Positions 6,317 through 12,557 of a stretch of DNA of 13,530 nucleotides are shown piece by piece. Numbering within the stretch: the stretch's first letter is position 1; each line of letters starts with the position of its first letter. The notes beneath the pieces were generated by a model. That model saw only the letters and a list, made by a program, of their open reading frames with translations, searched no databases and was not told the origin of the DNA. The position numbers and the translations under genes were made by a program. Origin of the DNA: Frankiaceae bacterium (GTDB lineage Bacteria; Actinomycetota; Actinomycetes; Mycobacteriales; SCTD01); the NCBI GenBank assembly GCA_947479995.1, contig CANKBT010000050.1:1-13530 (forward strand), in the 5' to 3' direction.

Positions 6317-6790
6317 TCAGGTCTGGGGCACCAGCGTGAAGCGCCACAGCCCGGTGACCGTGTCGTCGTCCTCGCTGGCGAGCTTGCGCACCTCGAGGGT
6401 CTGGCGCACGCCCTGCGAGAAGTCGGGCAGCACCCGCGCGGTGTGGCTCTCGACCTCGATGTCGGTGACGCGCACGGCCTCGCCGCCCTCGGGCGTCAGC
6501 GAGACGAACCACGCGGCGTCGGCGAGGTCCTTGTCGACGTCGACGAGCACCTCGTCGCCCGGGGTGACCTGCAGCAGGGTCGCCTGGCGCTCGGCGTCGA
6601 AGCGGCAGGCGCCGTCCTCCTCGGGCCCCTTCTCGGGGTCCTGGCCGTCGAAGCAGAAGACGAACGCCTCGTCGTAGAGGCTGGTGTCGCCGCTGTAGAG
6701 CGTGACGATCGGCGCCGGCGCCTCGCAGGCCGAGAGCCCCAGCAGGGCGGCCCCGGCGGCCAGGGCGGCGAGCGTGCGGCGGGCGTGCAT
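6317..6790 (-). CDS. DUF2771-type lipoprotein
   Basis: A 157-residue predicted lipoprotein. The signal peptide MHARRTLAALAAGAALLGLSAC has a basic start, a hydrophobic core and a lipobox LSAC, with Cys22 as the acylated residue, so the mature protein is anchored to the outer face of the cytoplasmic membrane. The mature part starts EAPAPIVTLYSGD, carries two further cysteines (46 and 62) that could form a disulfide, and looks like an Ig-like beta domain (TLLQVTPGDEVLVDVDKDL, AAWFVSLTP, TLEVRKL, WRFTLVP). This pattern fits the actinobacterial DUF2771 family, whose role is unknown. The ATG at 6790 has a GGAG ribosome site 5 bases upstream. It is divergent from the DUF3027 gene and convergent with the cold-shock gene, an arrangement I recall as common in actinobacteria. 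Confidence 0.85.
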   Translation of the reverse strand: MHARRTLAALAAGAALLGLSACEAPAPIVTLYSGDTSLYDEAFVFCFDGQDPEKGPEEDGACRFDAERQATLLQVTPGDEVLVDVDKDLADAAWFVSLTPEGGEAVRVTDIEVESHTARVLPDFSQGVRQTLEVRKLASEDDDTVTGLWRFTLVPQT

Positions 6791-6899
6791 GCGGACTCCG
6801 AGCGGCGAGGTGGTGGACTGGGGGTGTGGCAGGTGTGCGGCGCAGGCTGAGGGACGTCGGCAAGACGGTATCGGGCGTGCTCGCGGGGCGCCCGGTCGA

Positions 6900-6934
6900 G
6901 GGTGCCGAGAGCGGCACCCCGGAGCAGCAGGAGG
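6900..6934 (+). promoter_or_regulatory. 5' leader hairpin and strong ribosome binding site before the DUF3027 gene
   Basis: GGGTGCCG-AGAG-CGGCACCC (6900-6919) forms a perfect 8-bp stem with a four-base loop. Nine bases later comes AGGAGG (6929-6934), followed by 8 bases and GTG at 6943. This is the strongest Shine-Dalgarno match in the window and decides the start of the next gene. The hairpin, if transcribed as leader RNA, could affect ribosome access. Confidence 0.55.
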
Positions 6935-6942
6935 TGGGCGCG

Positions 6943-7977
6943 GTGGCGGACAGCCCCCTGCCCGGCAGCACGGCGCCCGGCGGCGCGGCCCCCGACGGCC
7001 CCGCGCCGGACGCCGCAGGGCGCGAGGCAGCGCACGACGCAGCGCCGGCGCACGACGCGACCGCCGCCGTGGTCGACGACCTCGAGCGCGCGGCCCTGGA
7101 CGCCGGCGCCGCCGAGGCGGTCGCCGAGGAGCAGGCGGTGACCGGCGCGACCGGCATCGCGCCCGCGCCGACCGCCGAGGTCGACGACCCGCACTCCGGC
7201 GACCCGGTGCCGCTCGAGGCGGCGCCGGCCGAGGCCGACCCGGTGCTCGCCGCCGCCGTCGACCTGGCCCGGGCGGTCGCCGTCGAGGTGGCGGGCGACG
7301 CGGTCGGCGCGCACCTCGGCGTCGAGGCCGACGGCCCGCCGGACGGCGGCCCGGCCGCCACCCACTCCTTCGCGACCACCGACCCGGCGTACGTCGGCTG
7401 GCGGTGGGCGGTCACCGTCGCGCGCGCCGACGGCAGCGACCAGGTCACCGTCGACGAGGTCGTGCTCCTGCCGGGCGCCGGCGCGCTGCTGGCGCCCGCG
7501 TGGCTGCCCTGGGCCGAGCGCGTGCAGCCCGGCGACCTGTCGCCCGGCGACATGCTGCCGACCGACCCCGACGACCCGCGGCTGGTCCCGTCGTACGCGA
7601 CGGAGGAGGACGACCTCGACCTCGCCGACGCCGTCTGGGACGAGCTGGGCCTCGGCCGCGAGCGCGTGCTGAGCGTCGAGGGGCGCCTGGAGACGGCCGA
7701 GCGCTGGTACGACGGCGACGCCGGTCCGCGCTCGCCGCTGGCCAAGCAGGCCCCGGCGTCGTGCGTGAGCTGCGGCTTCCTCGTGCCGCTCGGCGGCGCC
7801 CTGCGGCAGGCCTTCGGCGCCTGCGCCAACGCGCTGGCCCCCGACGACGGCCGCGTGGTGGCCCTCGACCACGGCTGCGGCGCGCACAGCGAGGTGGCCG
7901 TCGACAGCGCCCACGCGGCGACCGCGGGCATGGCCGTCGAGGACGACGAGTTCGAGCTGGTGCCCACCGAGTCGTAG
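6943..7977 (+). CDS. DUF3027 family protein with a four-cysteine motif
   Basis: A 344-residue protein. Residues 1-100 are Ala/Pro/Asp/Glu-rich and probably disordered. From about 100 (DPVLAAAVDLARAVAVEVAG) the conserved DUF3027 region begins, including YVGWRWAVTVARADG (150-164), VTVDEVVLLPGAGALLAPAW (168-187), WAERVQPGDLSPGDMLPT (190-207), and a C-terminal block SCVSCGFLVPLGGALRQAFG (273-292). Cysteines 274, 277, 294 and 312, plus His315 (HGCGAHSE), could bind zinc; this is an inference. The function of the family is unknown, and it is found mainly in actinobacteria (I recall Rv0883c). I chose GTG 6943 for its AGGAGG at ideal spacing; the frame stays open upstream to a GTG at 6826, which would add 39 residues with less biased codons. 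It is divergent from the lipoprotein gene and followed 41 bases later by the YihY gene, so an operon is possible. Confidence 0.88.
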   Translation: MADSPLPGSTAPGGAAPDGPAPDAAGREAAHDAAPAHDATAAVVDDLERAALDAGAAEAVAEEQAVTGATGIAPAPTAEVDDPHSGDPVPLEAAPAEADPVLAAAVDLARAVAVEVAGDAVGAHLGVEADGPPDGGPAATHSFATTDPAYVGWRWAVTVARADGSDQVTVDEVVLLPGAGALLAPAWLPWAERVQPGDLSPGDMLPTDPDDPRLVPSYATEEDDLDLADAVWDELGLGRERVLSVEGRLETAERWYDGDAGPRSPLAKQAPASCVSCGFLVPLGGALRQAFGACANALAPDDGRVVALDHGCGAHSEVAVDSAHAATAGMAVEDDEFELVPTES

Positions 7978-7985
7978 GCGCCCGT

Positions 7986-8002
7986 GTGGTCCGGGGGACC
8001 GC
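7986..8002 (+). terminator. Short hairpin between the DUF3027 and YihY genes
   Basis: GUGGUCC-GGG-GGACCGC can form a 7-bp stem (one U-G pair) with a three-base loop, starting 8 bases after the DUF3027 stop and ending 16 bases before the next ATG. It may be a weak terminator or attenuator, or chance in such GC-rich DNA. Confidence 0.3.
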
Positions 8003-8018
8003 GGGCACCCGACCCCGC

Positions 8019-9023
8019 ATGAGCAGCAAGCCGGACGCGCCCACCGACCTGACGAAGCCCTCCTGGACGTACGTCGCCAAGAAGAGCTTCCGCGAGTTCA
8101 CCGACGACCAGTGCACCGACCTGGCCGCCGCGCTCACCTACTACGCGGTGCTGGCGCTGTTCCCCGGCCTCATCGCGGTGGTGTCGCTGCTCGGGCTCGT
8201 CGGCGACAGCCGCTCGACCACCGACGCGCTGCTCGGGATCGTCGACGACCTCGGCCCGGCCTCGGCCGTCGAGACCTTCCGGCCGACCATCGAGTCGCTG
8301 ACCACGAGCAGCGCGGCCGGCATCGGCCTGGTCATCGGCCTGGCGAGCGCCCTGTGGTCGGCGTCGGGCTACGTCGGCGCCTTCGCCCGCGCGATGAACC
8401 GCATCTACGAGATCGACGAGGGCCGGCCGTTCTGGAAGCTGCGCCCGCTGCAGATCGCCGTCACGCTGCTCGCCGTCGTCATGATCTGCGTCATCGCCGT
8501 CGGCCTGGTCGTCTCCGGCCCGCTCGCGCGCAGCATCGGCGACGCGGTCGGCCTGGGCGACACCGCCGTCACGGTCTTCTCGATCGCCAAGTGGCCGGTG
8601 CTCGTCGCGCTCGTCGTGCTGGTCATCGCGGTCCTGTACTACGCGACGCCCAACGCCAAGCAGCCGAAGTTCCGCTGGATCAGCATCGGCGCGCTCATCG
8701 CGCTGGTGGTGTGGGTGCTCGCCTCGGTCGCCTTCGGCCTCTACGTCGCCAACTTCGGCTCCTACGACAAGACCTACGGCACCCTCGCCGGCGTCATCGT
8801 CTTCCTGCTGTGGCTGTGGATCACCAACCTGGCCCTGCTGTACGGCGCCGAGGTCGACTCCGAGATGGAGCGCGCCCGCGAGCTGCAGGCCGGCCAGCCG
8901 GCCGAGGAGGAGCTGCAGCTGCCGCCGCGCGACACCAGCAAGATCGAGAAGAAGAGGGCCAAGGAGGAGAAGGACCTCGCCGAGGCGGGCCGCCTGCGGG
9001 CGACCCGCGGCCAGGACCTCTAG
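8019..9023 (+). CDS. YihY/virulence factor BrkB family membrane protein
   Basis: A 334-residue inner-membrane protein of the YihY/BrkB family (once mis-assigned as RNase BN). Family signatures are the first-helix segment DLAAALTYYAVLALFPGLIA (34-53), LWSASGYVGAFARAMNRIYE (112-131), and the closing block YGTLAGVIVFLLWLWITNLA (253-272) followed by LLYGAEVDSE (273-282). About six transmembrane helices are visible, at about 40-62, 99-120, 144-167, 190-209, 218-242 and 255-277. The C-terminal 50 residues are a highly charged cytoplasmic tail (SKIEKKRAKEEKDLAEAGRLRA), probably helical. The molecular function of the family is not settled; some members are exporters. The ATG at 8019 starts just before the conserved region, but the ribosome site is weak. 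Its TAG stop shares the CTAG tetranucleotide with the stop of the convergent DUF2530-type gene. Confidence 0.93.
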   Translation: MSSKPDAPTDLTKPSWTYVAKKSFREFTDDQCTDLAAALTYYAVLALFPGLIAVVSLLGLVGDSRSTTDALLGIVDDLGPASAVETFRPTIESLTTSSAAGIGLVIGLASALWSASGYVGAFARAMNRIYEIDEGRPFWKLRPLQIAVTLLAVVMICVIAVGLVVSGPLARSIGDAVGLGDTAVTVFSIAKWPVLVALVVLVIAVLYYATPNAKQPKFRWISIGALIALVVWVLASVAFGLYVANFGSYDKTYGTLAGVIVFLLWLWITNLALLYGAEVDSEMERARELQAGQPAEEELQLPPRDTSKIEKKRAKEEKDLAEAGRLRATRGQDL

Positions 9024-9247
9024 GCGGGGGGCCGGCGCGCCCGGCGGGTCACGACCACCAGGCCGAGCGCGCCGAGCAGCACCCCGACCACGCAGGTCAG
9101 GTGCTGCCAGGACGGCACGCTGCGGCCGCCGAGGTCGAGCGCCAGCAGCACCAGGCCGCCGAGCACCCAGAGCGCGGTGAGCGCGCCGACGATGCGCACG
9201 TCGTCGAGCTCGAGCGGCTCGGGGGCCGGTCGCGTCGGGGCCTTCAC
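9020..9247 (-). CDS. DUF2530-type small membrane protein
   Basis: A 75-residue protein with two hydrophobic helices, IVGALTALWVLGGLVLLALD (about 19-38) and LTCVVGVLLGALGLVVVT (about 50-67), then a basic end (RRARRPPA). The pattern of LELDDVRIVG before helix 1 and a Trp in the loop fits the actinobacterial DUF2530 family, which has no known function; I recall it beside NCS2 permease genes in related genomes. I prefer GTG 9247 (VKAPTRPAPEPLELDD) over the upstream GTG at 9265, because TAGGGT lies 7 bases before it as a leaderless-type -10 box, and the same AGGG is also 8 bases away as a possible ribosome site. The 9265 GTG has a GGGAG directly abutting it, which is too close. It converges with the YihY gene and is divergent from the permease gene, 53 bases away. 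Confidence 0.8.
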   Translation of the reverse strand: MKAPTRPAPEPLELDDVRIVGALTALWVLGGLVLLALDLGGRSVPSWQHLTCVVGVLLGALGLVVVTRRARRPPA

Positions 9248-9260
9248 GGCAGTGACCCTA
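9248..9260 (-). promoter_or_regulatory. Leaderless-type -10 box of the DUF2530-type gene
   Basis: On the minus strand TAGGGT (9260 down to 9255) is followed by CACTGCC (7 bases) and the GTG at 9247, the same spacing as at the XPB operon. The complementary strand at this CTAG also reads TAGACA (9259-9264), a weaker -10-like match facing the permease gene. Confidence 0.45.
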
Positions 9261-9300
9261 GACACCTCCCGCGCGACCCGCGGCCGCGGGCGGGTGCGGC

Positions 9301-10749
9301 ATGCTGCCCGCCATGACGAGCAGGGTCGCCCGGGCGGGCGGAGCGCTGGACCGGTACTTCTCCATCACGTCGCGCGGCTCGACGGTGCGCCAGGAGGTGC
9401 GCGGCGGCGCCGCCACCTTCTTCACGATGGCGTACATCGTGGTGCTCAACCCGCTGATCATCGGCACCGTGCCGGACGGCGACGGCCGCGTGCTCGGCGT
9501 CCCGCAGGTCGCGGCGGTGACCGCGCTCGTCGCGGCGGTGATGACCCTCGCGATGGGGCTGGTCGGCCGCTACCCGCTGGCCGTCGCGAGCGGCCTGGGC
9601 CTCAACGCCTTCGTCACCTTCTCCATCGCGGCCGACATGAGCTGGGCGGACGCGATGGGCCTGGTGGTCCTCGAGGGCCTGATCATCACGGTGCTGGTGC
9701 TCACCGGGCTGCGCACGGCGGTCTTCCACGCCATCCCGCTGCAGCTCAAGACGGCGATCAGCGTCGGCATCGGGCTGTTCATCGCGCTCATCGGCTTCGT
9801 CGACGCGGGCTTCGTGCAGGCCGGCTCGGGCGTGCCGCTGCAGCTGGGCTCGACCGGCTCGCTGCGCGGCTGGCCGTCGCTGGTCTTCGTCCTCGGCCTG
9901 CTGCTCACCGCGGTGCTCGTGGTGCGCCGCGTGCGCGGGGCGATCCTGCTCGGCATCATCGCCACGACCGTGCTGGCGATCGTCGTGGAGGCGGTCGGCG
10001 ACCTCGGCGCGAAGGCACCCGACGGCAGCAACCCCGACGGCTGGGCGCTCAACGTGCCGACGCTGCCCGACGAGGTCGTGAGCACGCCCGACCTCGCGCT
10101 GCTCGGCGACTTCTCGCTGCTCGGCAGCTTCGACCGGGTCGGCGTGGTCGCCGCCCTGCTGCTGGTCTTCACGCTCATGCTCGCCGACTTCTTCGACACC
10201 ATGGGCACCGTCGTGGGCGTCGGCGCCGAGGCCGGGCTGCTCGACGAGCAGGGCTCGCTGCCCGGCGTCGAGCGCGTGCTGCTCGTCGACTCCGTCTCGG
10301 CGGTGGCCGGCGGTGCGTCGTCGGCCTCCTCCGCGACCACGTACATCGAGAGCGCGGCCGGCGTCGGCGACGGCGCCCGCACGGGCCTCGCGTCCGTCGT
10401 GACCGGCGCGCTGTTCCTCGTCGCGCTGCTGTTCACCCCGCTCGTGCAGGTGGTGCCGTTCGAGGCCGCCTCGCCCGCGCTGGTCGTCGTCGGCTTCCTG
10501 CTGTTCGTGCAGGTGAAGGACCTCGACCTCGACGACTGGGCGCTCGCCGTCCCGGCGTTCCTCACCATCGTGCTCATGCCGTTCACGTACTCGATCACCA
10601 ACGGCATCGGCGCCGGCTTCGTGTCGTACGCGGTGCTGCGCGCCGCGCAGGGGCGCGGCCGCGAGGTGCACCCGCTGCTGTGGGTGGTCGCGGCGCTGTT
10701 CCTCGTCTACTTCGGCATCGACCCGGTCGAGGACCTGCTCACCTCGTAG
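9301..10749 (+). CDS. NCS2 family permease, AzgA-like purine transporter
   Basis: A 482-residue polytopic membrane protein of the nucleobase:cation symporter-2 superfamily, AzgA/GhxP branch (adenine, guanine, hypoxanthine uptake with protons). Features include LDRYFSITSRGSTVRQEVRG (16-35) and FFTMAYIVVLNPLIIG (40-55) near the start, GLGLNAFVTF (98-107), the signature ADFFDTMGTVVGVG (295-308), SSASSATTYIESAAGVGDGA (340-359) with GARTGLASV (358-366), and MPFTYSITNGIGAGFVSY (426-443). The Glu in TTYIES and the Asp in ADFFDT are typical substrate or proton site residues. About 12-14 helices are expected, and the length is normal for the family. The start is ATG at 9301, with ATG 9313 (MTSRVARAGGAL) as an alternative; neither has a strong ribosome site. 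The exact purine cannot be told from the sequence. It may not be cotranscribed with the following MarR gene, which has its own operator and promoter region. Confidence 0.95.
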   Translation: MLPAMTSRVARAGGALDRYFSITSRGSTVRQEVRGGAATFFTMAYIVVLNPLIIGTVPDGDGRVLGVPQVAAVTALVAAVMTLAMGLVGRYPLAVASGLGLNAFVTFSIAADMSWADAMGLVVLEGLIITVLVLTGLRTAVFHAIPLQLKTAISVGIGLFIALIGFVDAGFVQAGSGVPLQLGSTGSLRGWPSLVFVLGLLLTAVLVVRRVRGAILLGIIATTVLAIVVEAVGDLGAKAPDGSNPDGWALNVPTLPDEVVSTPDLALLGDFSLLGSFDRVGVVAALLLVFTLMLADFFDTMGTVVGVGAEAGLLDEQGSLPGVERVLLVDSVSAVAGGASSASSATTYIESAAGVGDGARTGLASVVTGALFLVALLFTPLVQVVPFEAASPALVVVGFLLFVQVKDLDLDDWALAVPAFLTIVLMPFTYSITNGIGAGFVSYAVLRAAQGRGREVHPLLWVVAALFLVYFGIDPVEDLLTS

Positions 10750-10756
10750 GGGAAGA

Positions 10757-10769
10757 CCGGCGGGGCCGG
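10757..10769 (+). terminator. Short GC hairpin after the permease gene
   Basis: CCGGC-GGG-GCCGG, a 5-bp stem with a three-base loop, lies 7 bases after the permease stop codon and 5 bases before the MarR operator. It may be a weak terminator separating the permease from the MarR-MFS unit. It is short enough to be chance. Confidence 0.3.
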
Positions 10770-10774
10770 GGTAG

Positions 10775-10787
10775 TTGCCTCAGGCAA
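10775..10787. promoter_or_regulatory. Probable MarR operator overlapping the marR start codon
   Basis: TTGCCT-C-AGGCAA is a perfect inverted repeat with 6-base arms around one base; its last base is the A of the ATG start codon at 10787. Short palindromes with TTG/CAA outer triplets are a common operator type for MarR-family dimers. A protein bound here would cover the start codon and the likely transcription start, giving tight self-regulation of the MarR-MFS unit. Binding is inferred. Confidence 0.6.
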
Positions 10788-11221
10788 TGACCTCGCGCCA
10801 GCTCACCGACACCGCGCTCGCCTCCGCGCTGCGCCTGTCGGTCATGCGCCTCGCCCGCCGCCTGCGCTCCGAGCGCGCCGACACCGCGCTCACCCTCAGC
10901 CAGCTGGCCGCCCTGGCGACCCTCGACCGGTCGGGGCCGCTCACGCCCGGCGAGCTCGCCGCCCTGGAGCGCGTGCGCCCGCCGCAGGCCACGCGGCTGG
11001 TCGCGAGCCTCGAGGCGGCCGGTCTCGTCGACCGCGCCGACCACCCGACCGACGGCCGCCAGGTGCTGCTGTCGCTCAGCCCCGACGGCGCCGCGCTCGT
11101 GCGCGAGGACCGCCGGCGCCGCGACGCCTGGCTGGCGCAGCGCCTGCGCGCGCTCGACCCCGAGGACCGCCGGGTGCTGCGCGAGGCCGCCGCCGTGCTC
11201 GACCGGCTGGCGGCGCAGTGA
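10787..11221 (+). CDS. MarR family transcriptional regulator
   Basis: A 144-residue dimeric winged-helix repressor. The N-terminal dimerisation helix (about 6-30, LTDTALASALRLSVMRLARR) leads to TLSQLAALATLDRSGPLTPG (36-55), the helix-turn-helix ELAALERVRPPQATRLVASL (56-75), the link EAAGLVDR (76-83), and the wing DHPTDGRQVLLSLSPDG (85-101) with the family's conserved D..DGR. C-terminal helices (108-143) complete the dimer interface. I chose ATG 10787 over the TTG at 10775, because the TTG is half of the operator palindrome. No clear ribosome site is visible; TAGTTG at 10772-10777 is a poor -10 candidate for a leaderless mRNA. Its TGA stop overlaps the GTG start of the MFS gene by 4 bases, so the two are translationally coupled and the regulator most likely controls that exporter. 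The ligand is unknown. Confidence 0.94.
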   Translation: MTSRQLTDTALASALRLSVMRLARRLRSERADTALTLSQLAALATLDRSGPLTPGELAALERVRPPQATRLVASLEAAGLVDRADHPTDGRQVLLSLSPDGAALVREDRRRRDAWLAQRLRALDPEDRRVLREAAAVLDRLAAQ

Positions 11222-12483
11222 GCGCCGGCGCGGGCACCTTCCGCTCGCTGCGCAACCGCAACTACCGGCTGTTCGCCGGTGGCCAGATCGTCAGCCTCAC
11301 CGGCACCTGGGGCCAGCGGGTCGCGCAGGACTGGCTCGTGCTCGAGCTGTCGGGCAACAGCGGCGTCGCCCTCGGCGTCGTGACCGCCCTGCAGTTCCTG
11401 CCCGTGCTCGTGCTCAGCCTGTGGGGCGGCGTGCTCGCCGACCGCTACGACAAGCGCCGCCTGCTCGTCGGCGTGCAGGTCGGCATGGGGCTGCTGGCCC
11501 TCGCCCTCGGCCTGCTCGACGTCACCGGCGCCGTGCAGCTGTGGCACGTCTACGCGCTCTCGTTCTCCCTCGGCGTGCTCGCCGCGCTCGACGTGCCGGT
11601 GCGGCAGTCGTTCGTCAGCGAGATGGTGGCGCCCGAGGAGCTGCCGAACGCCGTCAGCCTCAACAGCGCCACCTTCAACAGCGCGCGCATCGTCGGCCCC
11701 GCCGTCGCGGGCGTCGCGATCGCCACGGTCGGCACCGGCTGGGTCTTCCTCGGCAACGCCGTCAGCTACGTCGCGGTCGTCGCCGGCCTCGTCGCCATGC
11801 GCACCAGCGCGCTGCACCGCACCGCCCCGGTCGAGCGGGCCAAGGGCCAGGTGCGCGAGGGCATCGACTACGTCCGCCGCCGGCCCGACCTGCTGGTGCC
11901 CGTCGCGATGGTCGCCGTCATCGGCACCTTCGGCCTCAACTTCCAGGTCACCATGGCGCTCGTCGCCAAGGAGGTCTTCGGCGCCGGGGCCTCGTCGTTC
12001 GGGCTGCTGACGAGCGCGCTCGCCCTCGGCTCGCTGGCCGGCGCGCTGCTGTCGGCCCGCCGCACCGGGCCGCCGCGGGTGCGCACCCTGCTGCTGTCGG
12101 CGCTCGTGTTCGGCCTGCTCGAGATCGCCGTCGGCCTGGCGCCGACGTTCGCCGTCATGGCGGTGCTGCTCGTGCCCACCGGCATCGCGGTGCTCACCTT
12201 CACCACCACCGCCAACACCCTCGTGCAGCTCGGCTCGGAGCCGTACGTGCGCGGGCGCGTCATGGCGCTCTACACGCTGGTCTTCCTCGGCGGCACCCCC
12301 GTCGGCGCGCCGGTCATCGGGGCGCTGTCGGAGGCCCTCGGCCCGCGCGTCGGCCTGCTGCTCGGCGGCGCCACCTGCGTGCTCGCGGCGCTCGGCGGCG
12401 CCTGGGTGCTCACCCGGCTGCGGGGCCTGCGGTACGAGGCCCACCTGGTGTCGCGGCGCCCCCATGTGCACGTCCGCGTCTGA
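11218..12483 (+). CDS. MFS exporter (DHA3/EntS-like)
   Basis: A 421-residue major facilitator superfamily transporter of the MFS_3/EntS-like branch, which mostly contains drug, siderophore or metabolite exporters. It begins FRSLRNRNYRLFAGGQIVSL (8-27), the usual start of this branch, followed by WGQRVAQDWLVLELSG (31-46), motif A GGVLADRYDKRRLL (70-83), and DVPVRQSFVSEMVAPEELPN (125-144) then AVSLNSATFNSARIVGPAVAG (145-165), a strong signature of the branch. Twelve helices are expected, with the long central loop around AKGQVREGIDYVRRRPDLL. The second half includes RGRVMALYTLVFLGGTPVGA. The GTG start overlaps the MarR stop codon (GTGA), so it is translated by coupling and needs no separate ribosome site. 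The product is probably an exporter repressed by the MarR protein until a ligand binds. The substrate cannot be predicted. Confidence 0.94.
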   Translation: MSAGAGTFRSLRNRNYRLFAGGQIVSLTGTWGQRVAQDWLVLELSGNSGVALGVVTALQFLPVLVLSLWGGVLADRYDKRRLLVGVQVGMGLLALALGLLDVTGAVQLWHVYALSFSLGVLAALDVPVRQSFVSEMVAPEELPNAVSLNSATFNSARIVGPAVAGVAIATVGTGWVFLGNAVSYVAVVAGLVAMRTSALHRTAPVERAKGQVREGIDYVRRRPDLLVPVAMVAVIGTFGLNFQVTMALVAKEVFGAGASSFGLLTSALALGSLAGALLSARRTGPPRVRTLLLSALVFGLLEIAVGLAPTFAVMAVLLVPTGIAVLTFTTTANTLVQLGSEPYVRGRVMALYTLVFLGGTPVGAPVIGALSEALGPRVGLLLGGATCVLAALGGAWVLTRLRGLRYEAHLVSRRPHVHVRV

Positions 12484-12514
12484 CCACGCTGCGTGACGGG
12501 TAGGCCCGGGGGCC

Positions 12515-12534
12515 GGTGCGCGACGGTGCGCACC
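12515..12534 (+). terminator. Hairpin after the MarR-MFS operon
   Basis: GGTGCGC-GACGGT-GCGCACC gives a 7-bp stem with a 6-base loop, 31 bases after the MFS stop and 23 bases before the next ATG. An alternative longer-range pairing, GACGGGT (12495-12501) with ACCCGTC (12532-12538), overlaps it, so the two structures exclude each other in part. This is likely a terminator, or possibly an attenuator for the next gene. Confidence 0.45.
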
Positions 12535-12546
12535 CGTCCCCGAGTC

Positions 12547-12551
12547 AGGAG
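12547..12551 (+). promoter_or_regulatory. Ribosome binding site fixing the start of the last gene
   Basis: AGGAG followed by 6 bases and ATG at 12558. It argues against starting further upstream in the same frame (ORF open to 12516), where the extra 14 residues have no ribosome site and overlap the hairpin. Confidence 0.65.
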
Positions 12552-12557
12552 CGCCCC

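Noticed and set aside
6279..7967. 562-residue Ser/Ala-rich minus-strand frame
   Set aside because: Overlaps the lipoprotein and DUF3027 genes in another frame and on the other strand; it has no domain and is only open because stops are rare at this GC content.
6702..8018. Long N-terminal extension of the YihY frame
   Set aside because: The 440 residues before the YihY ATG are Arg/Gly/Ala-rich shadow of the DUF3027 gene; the family starts close to the ATG at 8019.
9277..9290. Perfect palindrome CCCGCGGCCGCGGG before the permease gene
   Set aside because: Pure G/C palindromes of 14 bases are expected a few times by chance in a window of this size and GC content; no known operator resembles it, although its place in the divergent gap is suggestive.
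9244..10671. 475-residue minus-strand reading frame opposite the purine permease
   Set aside because: Its Asp/His/Arg/Glu-rich sequence is the antisense image of hydrophobic helices; no motif and no ribosome site.
10780..12471. 563-residue minus-strand reading frame opposite the MarR-MFS pair
   Set aside because: Same antisense pattern; the plus strand carries clear MarR and MFS signatures and a coupled start/stop.
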